Shown here: positions 44,734 to 53,833 of the stretch, piece by piece
Position numbering within the stretch: position 1 is the first letter of the stretch
How the letters are laid out: every line of letters begins with the position of its first letter
Assembly: GCF_036021035.1 (NCBI RefSeq)
Contig: NZ_CP107930.1
Coordinates: forward strand, 2,232,001 to 2,296,000
Direction of reading: 5' to 3'
Source: Kineococcus sp. NBC_00420
GTDB lineage: Bacteria; Actinomycetota; Actinomycetes; Actinomycetales; Kineococcaceae
DNA length: 64,000 nucleotides
Notes under the pieces: model-generated
The model's database searches: none
What the model saw: the letters and a program-made list of their open reading frames with translations, nothing else
What the model was told of the DNA's origin: nothing
Translations under genes and position numbers: made by a program

Positions 44734-45425
44734 CCCGCCACCTCCGACGTCCCGAACTTCGCCATCTCCCGGGCCAGCCCCCGGTCGGTGAGCAGGCTGC
44801 GGGTGCCGTGGACCAGCAGCGCCACCACCGCGGTCGGGATCGCCCAGAGCGCCAGCTGCAGGGGTTCGAGCGTGTAGCCGTAGGTCGTGTCGACGAAGGA
44901 GGTGATCAGCAGCACGGCACCGACGGCGACGAAGATGTCCTCACCGAAGAACGCGCCCACGTTGTCGGTGCTGGCCGCGAACGCGCGGATGCGCTGCGAG
45001 ACCGCGTCGGGGAGGGGCCCGAACCGGCGGACGGCCGCGGCCTCGGCCATCGGCGCGACCAGCGGCCGGACGGTCTGGGCGTGGCCGCCGATGCTCATCA
45101 GGCCGATGGCCGCGGTGACCTGGCGGATCACGAAGTAGCCCGCGAGGATCCCGCCCGTGCTCAGCCGGGACATCTTCGACACCAGCCGCCGGGCCTGTTC
45201 CTGCAGACCGTTGCGTTCCACCATCCCGATCACGGGGAGGACGAGCAGGAAGATGCTGACGGACCGGGAACCGGCGAAACCGGTCCCGAACGCGTTCAGC
45301 ACCTCGACGGGGGTCATCCCGCCGAGGAAACCGGTCACGAGACCGGCGACGGTGACGACGAGCATGGGGTTGAGCCGCAGGGCGAAACCCGCGACCACGA
45401 CGAGGATTCCGAGGAGAACGAGCAC
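44730..45425 (-). CDS. DUF969 membrane protein, probable transporter subunit
   Basis: The 231-residue protein has six or so membrane segments and the DUF969 features LPVIGMVERNGLQEQARRLV and STDNVGAFFGEDIFVAVGAVLL. It heads the minus-strand unit DUF969-DUF979-DUF2891-EVE. I chose GTG 45425, with GGAAAGG upstream. The promoter 48 bases upstream carries the palindrome shared with the pxpA promoter, so both halves of the island are controlled together. Confidence 0.85.
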   Translation of the reverse strand: MLVLLGILVVVAGFALRLNPMLVVTVAGLVTGFLGGMTPVEVLNAFGTGFAGSRSVSIFLLVLPVIGMVERNGLQEQARRLVSKMSRLSTGGILAGYFVIRQVTAAIGLMSIGGHAQTVRPLVAPMAEAAAVRRFGPLPDAVSQRIRAFAASTDNVGAFFGEDIFVAVGAVLLITSFVDTTYGYTLEPLQLALWAIPTAVVALLVHGTRSLLTDRGLAREMAKFGTSEVAG

Positions 45426-45472
45426 TTCCGCGCCTTTCCGGAGGACGAACGGGAGGTCGAGTGTTCCCGGCG

Positions 45473-45501
45473 ACGCTAGGGATCGTTCAACGATCGCGCA
45501 A
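45473..45501 (-). promoter_or_regulatory. DUF969 promoter with GATCGTTSAACGATC operator in its spacer
   Basis: On the minus strand TTGCGC (plus 45496-45501) and TAGCGT (plus 45473-45478) form a -35/-10 pair with a 17-base spacer. The spacer holds the palindrome GATCGTTGAACGATC (plus 45481-45495, 7-base arms, 1-base centre). The same palindrome sits at the same place in the pxpA promoter. A TACGGT at 45506-45511 may be the -10 of the divergent peptidase-like gene, so one bound repressor could close both directions. Confidence 0.75.
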
Positions 45502-45563
45502 GGGGTACGGTCGGACCAGTTTCCGCAGGCAACTCCCGGTCGAGCCCCCGAGGTGACGTCGAC

Positions 45564-46787
45564 ATGCCCACCACCAACCGCACCCCCCACGACAGCCCGT
45601 CCCGTCCGCTCCCGCCGACGGTGGAGGAATCCCGGCTCACCGCCCCGGTCGCCGAGCAGGTCCTCACCGCGTCCGGGTTCTCGACGCTCGTGGCGGAGTT
45701 CACGGCCGCCGCGAGCACGGCGAGCACCCTCGACGCCCTCCACGCCGTCGTGCGCGACCACGGCACCCGGCTGTGGGAGAGCGCCGTCCGGCGGGCGGGG
45801 AACCGACCGGGTTCCGACGGCCTGGACCCCTACGACGACCGCCCGCTGTACTGGGCCCGCACCGCGACGGGTTCGGTGCTGCGCAGCCTCGACAACGACG
45901 TCCTGGAGGTCCAGCACCAGCGCCTCGCCCTGCTGCACGTCCTGGACCGGACCTCCCGCGGCATCGACCGCCCGCTCTGGCCGGGAGCCGCCGCAGGGGA
46001 CCTGCGCGTCGCGGTGAGCGGTTTCGACCCCTACGGCCTCGACGCCGACGTCCGGCACTCCAACCCGTCCGGATGCGCTGCGCTGCAGCTGGACGGCGCG
46101 ACCTTCGACACCCCGGCGGGGCGTGTCGTCGTCCGGTCCGTCGTGCTCCCGGTGAACTACGGCGACTTCGACCAGGGGATCGTCGAAGACGCCTTCGGCC
46201 CGGCCCTGCTCGCGGGAGCGGACCTGATCACCACGATCAGCATGACCAGCCGCGGGCGGATGGACGTGGAGAAGTGGGCGGCGAACGCCCGCGGCGGCAC
46301 CCCGGACAACAGCCGCGACCAGCACTTCGGGCCGGTGGGCCGCGCCGCCCGCTGGGCCCAGCCCGACCAGAACCCCGAGTGGATCGGGACGACCCTGCCA
46401 CACGCGGCGATGGTCGCGGCAGGCACCGGCCCCTGGCCCGTCGTGCTGAAGCAGGGGATCCGGGAGTGGCCTGCCGGGTCGTTCCCCGACCCCGCGGCGC
46501 TGCGCTCGAACCCCGACCCCTCGCCCGGCAGCACCGCGGCGGCCGGGACGGGCGGCGACTACCTCAGCAACGAGAGCATGTACCGCTCGAACCGGTTGCG
46601 GCTCGCCCTCGGGGCGGACGACGTCCCCGGCGGCCACCTGCACGTCTCGGCGATCGTCGACCCCGTCGACCCCGCGGCGATCACCGACGCCGCGTTCGAG
46701 GAGGACCGCCGCGCGGTCGTCGACCAGACGATCGCGCTGGTCCGTGCCGCGGCCGAGGCCGTTCAGGCGGAGCGGCGGTCGCGGTAG
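45564..46787 (+). CDS. pyroglutamyl-peptidase (C15)-like protein with Cys replaced by Ser
   Basis: The 407-residue protein has an N-terminal extension (1 to about 148) and a C15-like domain: VSGFDPYG (151-158, cf. the GFEPFG motif), LPVNYGDF, MDVEKWAANARGGTPDN with Glu236, GGDYLSNESMYRS (330-342) and GGHLHV with His360. Glu236 and His360 align with the Pcp triad, but the nucleophile position in the GxYxCN motif is Ser335. Activity is thus either Ser-based, altered, or lost. Gene context (DUF969/979, pxpABC) still ties it to pyroglutamate. The 3' end overlaps the convergent GntR gene by 25 bases. Confidence 0.75.
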   Translation: MPTTNRTPHDSPSRPLPPTVEESRLTAPVAEQVLTASGFSTLVAEFTAAASTASTLDALHAVVRDHGTRLWESAVRRAGNRPGSDGLDPYDDRPLYWARTATGSVLRSLDNDVLEVQHQRLALLHVLDRTSRGIDRPLWPGAAAGDLRVAVSGFDPYGLDADVRHSNPSGCAALQLDGATFDTPAGRVVVRSVVLPVNYGDFDQGIVEDAFGPALLAGADLITTISMTSRGRMDVEKWAANARGGTPDNSRDQHFGPVGRAARWAQPDQNPEWIGTTLPHAAMVAAGTGPWPVVLKQGIREWPAGSFPDPAALRSNPDPSPGSTAAAGTGGDYLSNESMYRSNRLRLALGADDVPGGHLHVSAIVDPVDPAAITDAAFEEDRRAVVDQTIALVRAAAEAVQAERRSR

Positions 46788-47416
46788 GCCTGCAGCACGC
46801 GCCCTTCGGCCTCGTCGAGGTAGCTGCGCAACTCCCTGGCCGCCGCGACGCCACCGCGTTCGAGCAGGGTGTCCAGGACGACGTGGTTGCGCGCGAGGTA
46901 CGAGCCGTGGAAGTCCTCGGGGGAACCGACGACGTGGAAGGCGAGACGCATCTCGTTCCAGATGCTCTGCATGAGTCCTTCGATGCGGACGCTGCCCAGT
47001 GCGGTCAGGGCCCGGTGGAAGTCGATGTCGGCGGTACCGACCCCGATCCAGTCCCCCGCCGCGGCGAGGCGCTCGGCGCGTTCGAGGGTCTCGGCGACGT
47101 CGGCGAGGCCGTCGGTGCGCCGGCCGTGGTCGCGGACGGCGGCGCACTCCACGAGTCGCCGGGCGTCGTAGAGCTCGTGGACGTCCTGTTCGCTGGGGAC
47201 GCGGACGAACACCCCGCGGTTGAGCTCGTGGACCACCAGCCGTTCCTCGGCCAGCATCCGGAACGACTCGCGCAGCGTGTTCCGCGAGACCTCGAAGGCC
47301 GTGCAGAGCTCGGGTTCGGACAACCGCGAGCCCACGCCGTAGCTGCCGTCGAGGATCCCGTCCCGCACCAGGTCGGCGACCCGGTGCGCGCGACCGGAGC
47401 GGTCCTGGGGTTCCAC
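46763..47416 (-). CDS. GntR-family (FadR/FCD subfamily) regulator of the oxoproline island
   Basis: The 217-residue protein has an N-terminal winged helix (about 10-70, [27 protein letters not shown]) and an FCD ligand domain (about 85-215) with the metal-binding pattern Asp in DIDFHRAL and His residues further on. GTG 47416 lies 7 bases after TACCGT on this strand. The palindrome at 47450-47462 overlaps where its -35 would be, so it probably represses itself as well as pxpA and, through 45481-45495, the DUF969 unit. Confidence 0.85.
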   Translation of the reverse strand: MEPQDRSGRAHRVADLVRDGILDGSYGVGSRLSEPELCTAFEVSRNTLRESFRMLAEERLVVHELNRGVFVRVPSEQDVHELYDARRLVECAAVRDHGRRTDGLADVAETLERAERLAAAGDWIGVGTADIDFHRALTALGSVRIEGLMQSIWNEMRLAFHVVGSPEDFHGSYLARNHVVLDTLLERGGVAAARELRSYLDEAEGRVLQAYRDRRSA

Positions 47417-47442
47417 GTCGTGGACGGTACCAGCGGGACCTC

Positions 47443-47471
47443 TTGCGGAATCGTTGAACGATCGGCAGGAT
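47443..47471 (+). promoter_or_regulatory. pxpA promoter with ATCGTTGAACGAT operator in its spacer
   Basis: TTGCGG (47443-47448) and CAGGAT (47466-47471) form a -35/-10 pair with a 17-base spacer that contains ATCGTTGAACGAT (47450-47462). The pxpA GTG follows 6 bases after the -10, a leaderless layout. Arrangement and operator match the DUF969 promoter about 2 kb away. Confidence 0.8.
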
Positions 47472-47477
47472 CGCTCC

Positions 47478-48239
47478 GTGGCCACCATCGATCTGAACGC
47501 CGACGTCGGCGAAGGCTTCGGCCGTTGGGAGCTCGGCGACGACGACGCGGTCCTCGCCACGGTGACCAGCGCCAACGTGGCCTGCGGGTTCCACGCCGGG
47601 GACCCCGCCACCATGACCCGCACCGTGGCGAGCGCGAAGCAGCGCGGGGTCCGCATCGGCGCCCACGTCTCCTACCGCGACCTCGCCGGGTTCGGCCGCC
47701 GCTACGTCGACGCGAGCGAGGACGAACTCACCGGGGACGTCGTCTACCAGCTCGGCGCCCTGTCCGGCGTCGCCCGCACGCTGGGCGCGCAGGTCGACTA
47801 CGTGAAACCCCACGGCGCCCTCTACAACACCATCGCCCACGACGAACGGCACGCCCGCGCGGTCATCACCGCACTGCTCAGCTTCGACGCGTCCCTCCCC
47901 CTCGTCGGCCTCGCCGGGTCACCGCTGCTGGAGCGGGCCCGTGCCGCGGGACTCACGGTCGTCGCCGAGGCGTTCGCCGACCGGGCCTACACCCCCGAGG
48001 GGAACCTCCTCTCCCGACGTGTTCCCGGGGCAGTGCTGCACGACCCGCAGGAGATCGCCGACCGGATGGTGCGGTGGGTGAGCGACGGGACCATCACGGC
48101 CGTGGACGGTTCCGAGGTGCCCGTCGCGGCCGAGTCCATCTGCGTCCACGGCGACTCACCCGGCGCGGTCGAGATGGCCCGGGCCGTGCGCAGCGGACTC
48201 GAGGGTGCGGGCGTCACCGTCCGCGCCTTCGCCGGTTGA
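47478..48239 (+). CDS. pxpA: 5-oxoprolinase subunit A (LamB/YcsF family)
   Basis: The 253-residue protein has the LamB/YcsF signature [19 protein letters not shown] at the start, [23 protein letters not shown] and [17 protein letters not shown]. With PxpB and PxpC it forms the ATP-dependent 5-oxoprolinase that opens pyroglutamate to glutamate. GTG 47478 lies 6 bases after CAGGAT, so the message is probably leaderless. It leads the pxpA, pxpBC, biotin-carboxylase operon. Confidence 0.93.
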   Translation: MATIDLNADVGEGFGRWELGDDDAVLATVTSANVACGFHAGDPATMTRTVASAKQRGVRIGAHVSYRDLAGFGRRYVDASEDELTGDVVYQLGALSGVARTLGAQVDYVKPHGALYNTIAHDERHARAVITALLSFDASLPLVGLAGSPLLERARAAGLTVVAEAFADRAYTPEGNLLSRRVPGAVLHDPQEIADRMVRWVSDGTITAVDGSEVPVAAESICVHGDSPGAVEMARAVRSGLEGAGVTVRAFAG

Positions 48240-48241
48240 CC

Positions 48242-49798
48242 GTGCGGTTCCTCCCCTGCGGGTCCGACGGCCTCCTCGTCGAGGTCGCCGACCTCGACGA
48301 AGCCCTCGCCCTGCACGCCTCGCTGACCGCCGGGCCCCCGCCCGGGACGACGGAACTCGTCCCCGCCGCGCGCACCGTCCTCATCCGCTTCCAGCCCCTG
48401 CTGACCAGTGCCGCCACCCTGGCCGCCGCGGTGCGCGACCGGTCCCTGTCCCGTGGCGCGACAGCGACCGGAACCCTCGTCGAGATCCCCGTGCACTACG
48501 ACGGCGAAGACCTCGCCGAGGTGGCCCGGACGTGCGGGATCGACGTCCCCGACCTCGTCCGCCGGCACACCGCCGCGACCTGGACGGTGGCGTTCACGGG
48601 TTTCGCGCCGGGTTTCGCCTACCTCGCCGGGGACGACCCCGTCCTCGACGTCCCCCGCCGCGGGACGCCCCGGACGACCATCCCCGCCGGGTCCGTCGCC
48701 CTCGCCGGCCGGTTCGGCGGGATCTACCCCCGGGCCAGTCCGGGAGGCTGGCGGTTGCTGGGACGGACGTCGGCCACGACGTGGGACGTCGAGCGAGCCG
48801 AACCGGCCCTGCTGCGGCCGGGCATGCGCGTCCGGTTCGTCGAGACCCCCGAGCCGCCCGTCCCCGCGGTGCCCCCGCCGGTGCGGTGCGAACCCGTCGA
48901 GGCGCCGTTCCTCGAGGTCGTGGCCCCGGGAGCGCAGACCCTCGTCCAGGACCTCGGCCGTCCCGGCCGGTCCGCGGAAGGCCTCTCCCGGTCCGGTGCG
49001 CTGGACCGCGCCGCGCTGCGCCGGGCGAACCGCCTCGTCGGGAACGCACCGGACCTCGCCGCCCTCGAGGTCGTCGCCGGGGGGTTGCGGGTCCGGGCCC
49101 ACGGACGCCTCGTCCTCGCCCTGACCGGCGCCCCCGCGGAACTCACCGTCACGACCCCGACCGCGACGTTCCCGGTCGCCGCGGACCGGGCGTTCGCCCT
49201 CGACGCGGGCGAGGAACTCCTCGTCGGGAGTCCCGCCCATGGGCTGCGGTCGGTCCTGGCCGTGCGGGGCGGCCTCGCGGTCACGCCCGTCCTGGGCAGC
49301 CGCTCCACCGACCTCCTCTCCGGTACCGGACCGGACCCGGTGCGGGCCGGGAACCACCTGCCCGTCGGCCCCTCGCCCCGGAGTCCGGTCACCCTGGGGA
49401 CCGCTGCGGTGCAGGACCTCCCCGCTGGCGGGGAGGTGGTGGAGATCGACGTGCGGCTCGGCCCGCGCGACGACTGGTTCACGACCGGGGCGCTCGACCG
49501 CTTCGCCACCCAGGAGTGGACGGTCACCCCGCGTTCCAACCGGGTCGGCCTGCGTCTCGACGGAGAACCCCTGGAGCGCCGGGTGCCGGGCGAACTGCCC
49601 AGCGAAGGAACGGTTCCCGGTGCGATCCAGGTCCCGCCGGACGGGCGGCCCGTCGTGTTCGGCGCCGACCACCCCGTCACCGGCGGCTACCCGGTCATCG
49701 CCTGCGTGGCCGCCCACCACCTCGACCTGCTCGCGCAGGTCCCTCCGGGGGCCCGCATGCGTTTCCGCCCCACGACACCAGGAGGAACGTCGGCGTGA
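48242..49798 (+). CDS. pxpBC: 5-oxoprolinase subunits B and C fused (KipI-KipA)
   Basis: The 518-residue protein joins the two subunits that are separate in E. coli and B. subtilis. The PxpB/KipI part (1 to about 205) has [15 protein letters not shown] and [20 protein letters not shown]; the PxpC/KipA part (about 220-518) has [42 protein letters not shown] and [16 protein letters not shown] 48242 follows the pxpA stop; a TTG at 48236 overlapping that stop is an alternative. The stop overlaps the next GTG. Confidence 0.9.
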   Translation: MRFLPCGSDGLLVEVADLDEALALHASLTAGPPPGTTELVPAARTVLIRFQPLLTSAATLAAAVRDRSLSRGATATGTLVEIPVHYDGEDLAEVARTCGIDVPDLVRRHTAATWTVAFTGFAPGFAYLAGDDPVLDVPRRGTPRTTIPAGSVALAGRFGGIYPRASPGGWRLLGRTSATTWDVERAEPALLRPGMRVRFVETPEPPVPAVPPPVRCEPVEAPFLEVVAPGAQTLVQDLGRPGRSAEGLSRSGALDRAALRRANRLVGNAPDLAALEVVAGGLRVRAHGRLVLALTGAPAELTVTTPTATFPVAADRAFALDAGEELLVGSPAHGLRSVLAVRGGLAVTPVLGSRSTDLLSGTGPDPVRAGNHLPVGPSPRSPVTLGTAAVQDLPAGGEVVEIDVRLGPRDDWFTTGALDRFATQEWTVTPRSNRVGLRLDGEPLERRVPGELPSEGTVPGAIQVPPDGRPVVFGADHPVTGGYPVIACVAAHHLDLLAQVPPGARMRFRPTTPGGTSA

Positions 49799-51498
49799 AG
49801 AAGGTCCTCATCGCCAACCGCGGCGAGATCGCGGTCCGCATCGCCCGCGGCTGCGCCGACTACGGCATCGCCTCCGTCGCGGTCTACGCCGACGCCGACG
49901 CCGACGCGCTGCACGTCCGCACCGCCACCGAGGCGTGGGCGCTGCCCGGGACCACCCCCGCGCAGACCTACCTCGACGCGGCGAAGCTCCTCGCGGTGGC
50001 GCGCGCCAGCGGTGCCGACGCCGTCCACCCCGGGTACGGGTTCCTCTCCGAGGACGCGGGGTTCGCCCGCGCCGTCGAGGACGCCGGGCTCACGTGGATC
50101 GGTCCGACCCCCGACACGATCGAACGGCTCGGCGACAAGACCGCCGCCCGCGAGATCGCCCGCTCGGTGGGCGCACCGCTGGCCGCGGGCACCCCCGGGC
50201 CGGTGTCCGGGGTCGAGGAGGTCCTGGCGTTCGCGCGCGAGCACGGGCTGCCCCTGGTCGTAAAGGCCGCGTTCGGCGGTGGCGGTCGGGGGATGCGCGT
50301 CGTGCACGACCTCGAGGAGGTCCCCGAGGCCTACGACTCCGCCGTCCGCGAGGCCGTGGCCGCGTTCGGACGCGGTGAGTGCTTCGTCGAGCAGTACCTG
50401 GAACGCCCGCGACACGTCGAGGCACAGGTCGTGGGTGACGGCCGTGGGAGCGTCGTGGTCGTCGGCACCCGGGACTGCTCGGTCCAGCGGCGCAACCAGA
50501 AACTCGTCGAGGAGGCCCCGGCACCGTTCCTCACCGCGGCGCAGCACGAGGCCGTCGTGACTGCGGCGCAGAAGATCTGCGCCGCGGTCGACTACCGCGG
50601 CGCGGGGACGGTGGAGTTCCTCGTCGGGGCGGGTGGGGTGGTCTCGTTCCTCGAGGTGAACACCCGCCTGCAGGTGGAGCACCCGGTCACCGAGGAGACC
50701 ACCGGGATCGACCTGGTGCGCCAGCAGTTCCTCGTCGCCGACGGCCTGCCGCTGGAGGTCACGGAGACCCCCGCACCCCGCGGGCACGCGTTCGAGTTCC
50801 GCCTCAACGCCGAGGACCCGGGTCGGGGTTTCCTGCCCACCCCCGGCGCGGTGGAACGTCTCGACCTGCCCGGCGGTCCAGGGGTCCGCGTCGACAGCGG
50901 GGTCACGACGGGTTCCGTCGTGGCCCCGGCGTTCGACTCGCTGGTGGCGAAGCTCGTCGTCCACGGCCGCGACCGTCGGCACGCGCTGCGCCGGGCCCGC
51001 CAGGCGTTGGCGGAACTGCGCCTCGACGGTTTCCCGACCGTCGCGGGTTTCCACCGCCGACTCCTGGAGGACCCCGCGTTCACCGACGACTTCGCGGTGC
51101 ACACGCGCTGGATCGAGACCGAGTGCGACTGGCTCGGCGACCTCGCCGCGGACCGACCGCTTCCCCCCTCCGACGACGCGGTGGTCCGCACCTGGGTGGA
51201 ACTCGACGGCCGGCGGTTCACCCTCGCCCTGCCCGCGGGTCTCGCTCAGGCGAACCCGGCACCCGTCGCCCCGCGAGCGGTGACCGACGACGCCGTGCTG
51301 AGCGCTCCGGTCGGCGGCAGTCTGGTGGGCTGGGACGTCGTCGACGGCCAGGAGGTCCGGGTGGGTGAGCACCTCGGCGCGATCGAGGCCATGAAGATGG
51401 AGACCCCGCTGCTCGCCCACCGCGCGGGCCGGATCCAGCTGACCGCGACGCCGGGCCGGCAGTTCCACGAGGGGGCCGAACTCGCCCGGATCGGGTGA
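49795..51498 (+). CDS. biotin carboxylase fused to biotin carrier domain
   Basis: The 567-residue protein has a full biotin carboxylase (about 1-445): [39 protein letters not shown] (ATP loop), [14 protein letters not shown]; and a C-terminal biotinyl domain with EAMKMET, the biotin going on Lys534. No carboxyltransferase is encoded nearby. Similar accBC-type genes are often part of pxp operons, where their exact role is unsettled. GTG 49795 overlaps the pxpBC stop (GTGA). Confidence 0.9.
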   Translation: MKKVLIANRGEIAVRIARGCADYGIASVAVYADADADALHVRTATEAWALPGTTPAQTYLDAAKLLAVARASGADAVHPGYGFLSEDAGFARAVEDAGLTWIGPTPDTIERLGDKTAAREIARSVGAPLAAGTPGPVSGVEEVLAFAREHGLPLVVKAAFGGGGRGMRVVHDLEEVPEAYDSAVREAVAAFGRGECFVEQYLERPRHVEAQVVGDGRGSVVVVGTRDCSVQRRNQKLVEEAPAPFLTAAQHEAVVTAAQKICAAVDYRGAGTVEFLVGAGGVVSFLEVNTRLQVEHPVTEETTGIDLVRQQFLVADGLPLEVTETPAPRGHAFEFRLNAEDPGRGFLPTPGAVERLDLPGGPGVRVDSGVTTGSVVAPAFDSLVAKLVVHGRDRRHALRRARQALAELRLDGFPTVAGFHRRLLEDPAFTDDFAVHTRWIETECDWLGDLAADRPLPPSDDAVVRTWVELDGRRFTLALPAGLAQANPAPVAPRAVTDDAVLSAPVGGSLVGWDVVDGQEVRVGEHLGAIEAMKMETPLLAHRAGRIQLTATPGRQFHEGAELARIG

Positions 51499-51502
51499 GG
51501 GC

Positions 51503-53017
51503 TCAGCGCCGGGTGCGGCGTTCCAGCGCCGACAACTGGTGCTGGAGGTCCGCCGTCACCTCGTGCAGGCGGCGGTAGGCCGGGTACAGCTCGGCGTAGA
51601 CCTCGGCGGCCACGGGATCCGGTTCGGTGACCGATTCGACGCGGTTCCAGGTGGCGTCCACGTCGACGGCGCCGAGGGCGACCGCGGCGAACTTCGCGTC
51701 CCCCAGGGCGGCCCCGACCCGTTCGGCGGGGAGTTCCTGGCGCAGGCCGGTGACGTCGGTGACGATCTGCGGCCACAACGGAGATCCCGTCCCACCCCCG
51801 ACGGCGACCACGCGGCGGATGTCGACGCCCGCGTCCCGCATCACGTCGAGGTTGTGCCGCACCCCGTAGGCGGTCGCCTCGAGCAGCGCCCGGTCGACCT
51901 CGCCGCGGGTGCTGCGCAACGTCAGGCCCAGCAACGCGCCTCGGGCGTCGGCGTCCGCGAACGGTGTGCGCTCCCCGGCGAAGTAGGGCAGCGCGAGCAG
52001 CCCGTGGGAACCCGGCGGTACGGCGGCGGCCTCGGCGACGAGGTCCATCACGTCGGGTGAACCGCTCGTCTCCCGCCACCACTCGACGGCGCTGCCGGAA
52101 CTCGCCATGCCCGCGGCCAGGGTGTCCTGCCCCGGACGGACCCCGGCCGTCCCCCACAGCGCGGGGTGGACCCGGGGACCGTCGGTGACGGCGATGAAGA
52201 ACGTCGTGGAGCCGTACATGACCATCAGGTCCCCGGGCCGGCCGACGTCGACGCTCTCCGCCTCCGCCCACGCGTCGCAGGTGCCGGCCGCCACGGGCGT
52301 GCCGAGCGGGATCCCCGTCGCCGCGGACGCCGCGGCCGTCACGGTGCCGATCCGTTCGGAGGGCCAGACGAGCCGAGGCATGGGCAGACCCTCGGCGACC
52401 TCTTCGCAGCGGTCCTCGATCCAGGCCGCCTCGTGGCGGTCGTAGAGCGGGGTCGTCTGGCTGGCGGAGTGCTGGTCCAGGACGTACTCGCCGGTGAGCT
52501 TGAAGGCGAGGTAGGAGTTCGACATGAAGAAGTGGCGCGCCCGGGCGAACACGTCGGGTTCGTGGCGGCGCAGCCACTCCAGCTTCCCGCCGGCGGCCTG
52601 GGTGGACATCGTGGAACCGCAGCGGCGCAACAGGTCCTCGGCGCCGTAGCGCTCCTCGAGGTCGGCGGCCTCCTGGACGGAGCGGGTGTCGACGCCGTAG
52701 AGGATCGCGGGACGCAACGGGCGCCCGTGCTCGTCGGCGAGGAGGACCGTGGGGCCGATGCCGCTGGCGCCGACGGCCACCACCCGGCCGTGGGCGACGT
52801 CGGTCGGGTCAGCGGCGCGGACCGTGAGTTCGCGGGAGACGGCGCAGAAGTCGTCCCACCACACGGCGTCGGCGTCGTGCTCGACGTAGCCGGGGCGGGG
52901 GTTGTCGGTCCGGTGCCGGCGCGAGGCACGGGCCAGGACCCGTCCATCGAGGGTCGTCAGCACGCCCTTGCTGCTGCCGGTGCCGATGTCGACCCCGAGC
53001 AGGAGATCCCGCTGCAC
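51503..53017 (-). CDS. FGGY-family carbohydrate kinase
   Basis: The 504-residue kinase has the N-terminal phosphate loop GVDIGTGSSKGVL, GTCDAWAEAESVDVGRPGDLMVMYGST and the C-terminal AVGGGTGSPLWPQIVTDVTG adenosine motif. FGGY kinases phosphorylate sugars or polyols. It is the second gene after an RpiB-like isomerase, so a tetrulose or pentulose is the likely substrate. GTG 53017 has GGAGG 9 bases upstream. Confidence 0.87.
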   Translation of the reverse strand: MQRDLLLGVDIGTGSSKGVLTTLDGRVLARASRRHRTDNPRPGYVEHDADAVWWDDFCAVSRELTVRAADPTDVAHGRVVAVGASGIGPTVLLADEHGRPLRPAILYGVDTRSVQEAADLEERYGAEDLLRRCGSTMSTQAAGGKLEWLRRHEPDVFARARHFFMSNSYLAFKLTGEYVLDQHSASQTTPLYDRHEAAWIEDRCEEVAEGLPMPRLVWPSERIGTVTAAASAATGIPLGTPVAAGTCDAWAEAESVDVGRPGDLMVMYGSTTFFIAVTDGPRVHPALWGTAGVRPGQDTLAAGMASSGSAVEWWRETSGSPDVMDLVAEAAAVPPGSHGLLALPYFAGERTPFADADARGALLGLTLRSTRGEVDRALLEATAYGVRHNLDVMRDAGVDIRRVVAVGGGTGSPLWPQIVTDVTGLRQELPAERVGAALGDAKFAAVALGAVDVDATWNRVESVTEPDPVAAEVYAELYPAYRRLHEVTADLQHQLSALERRTRR

Positions 53018-53099
53018 CGTCCACGCCTCCCTGCGCCGATCCTGCGCCGCATCCTGTCACCCGGGGACGGGAGTCAGGACGCGGCGCCGGGCCGGGGGC

Positions 53100-53603
53100 T
53101 CAGCAGGAGGAGGCGGCCACGTCGGCGTCGGTGTTCGCGGTGGTCTCGTAGCCGCTGATGGCGTCGACCTTCTCCGCCGAGGCGGAGGTCTCGTCGAAGA
53201 CGTAGCCCAGGAACTCCTTCGCCAGACGGCGGGCGAGCTCCTTGCCGATGACCCGCTCACCCAGGGTCAGGACCTGGGCGTTGTTGGAGAGCACCAGACG
53301 CTCCACGGAGAAGGAGTCGTGCGCGACGGAGGCCCGGATCCCCGGGACCTTGTTCGCCGAGATCGCCACGCCCATGCCCGTCCCGCAGACGAAGATCCCG
53401 CGATCCGCCTCACCCGCGGCGATCTTGCGCGCCCCGGCGACGGCGACGTGGGGGTAGGCCGTCTTGTCCGTGTCGCTGTCGACGCCGACGTCGAGGACCT
53501 CCTTGACCCGGGGGTCCTTCAGCAGGTCGGCCTTGATCGCGTTCTTGTAGGAGACACCGGCCTCGTCGGCGGCCAGCACCACACGCCACTGCAGATCAGT
53601 CAT
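53100..53603 (-). CDS. RpiB/LacAB-family sugar-phosphate isomerase
   Basis: The 167-residue protein has the RpiB/LacAB fold with Cys73 in [17 protein letters not shown] as catalytic base and [20 protein letters not shown]. The usual DHAG at the start is DEAG (12-15), which fits tetrose-phosphate isomerases of the EryI/DerI type better than classical ribose-5-phosphate isomerase B. ATG 53603 has GAGGGAG upstream. The FGGY kinase gene follows by 82 bases in the same direction. Confidence 0.85.
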   Translation of the reverse strand: MTDLQWRVVLAADEAGVSYKNAIKADLLKDPRVKEVLDVGVDSDTDKTAYPHVAVAGARKIAAGEADRGIFVCGTGMGVAISANKVPGIRASVAHDSFSVERLVLSNNAQVLTLGERVIGKELARRLAKEFLGYVFDETSASAEKVDAISGYETTANTDADVAASSC

Positions 53604-53781
53604 GTCCAGGTTCTCCCTCGATGCTCGGCGGCGGTGGTCCGGGTGACCAGGGCCGGGGGCGGCTCCCGCGGCGTCGCAGCGGTGGAGGCCCCGCACGGGC
53701 GCGCAGTGCGCACTCACCCGGTTCAAGCGGATCGGGCGTCGTCTTGTTCCTCGCGCCCACCCCTTCCGGAGCGATACCCTG

Positions 53782-53798
53782 CAACCGGTTGACCAATC
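53782..53798. promoter_or_regulatory. 17-base operator element, copy 1
   Basis: CAACCGGTTGACCAATC occurs here, 35 bases before the OiaC-like gene, and again without change at 54659-54675 before the MFS gene. It contains the palindrome CAACCGGTTG and a TTGACC that can act as -35. In the other direction it lies upstream of the RpiB-like gene. Likely binding site of a GntR- or LacI-type repressor. Confidence 0.65.
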
Positions 53799-53833
53799 GA
53801 GCTCCGGAGACCCGGGGTACCCAAGGAGGCATC

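Noticed and set aside
45773-48241. Long upstream extension of the pxpBC frame
   Set aside because: It runs through the peptidase-like, GntR and pxpA genes in another frame; PxpB homology starts only at about 48242.
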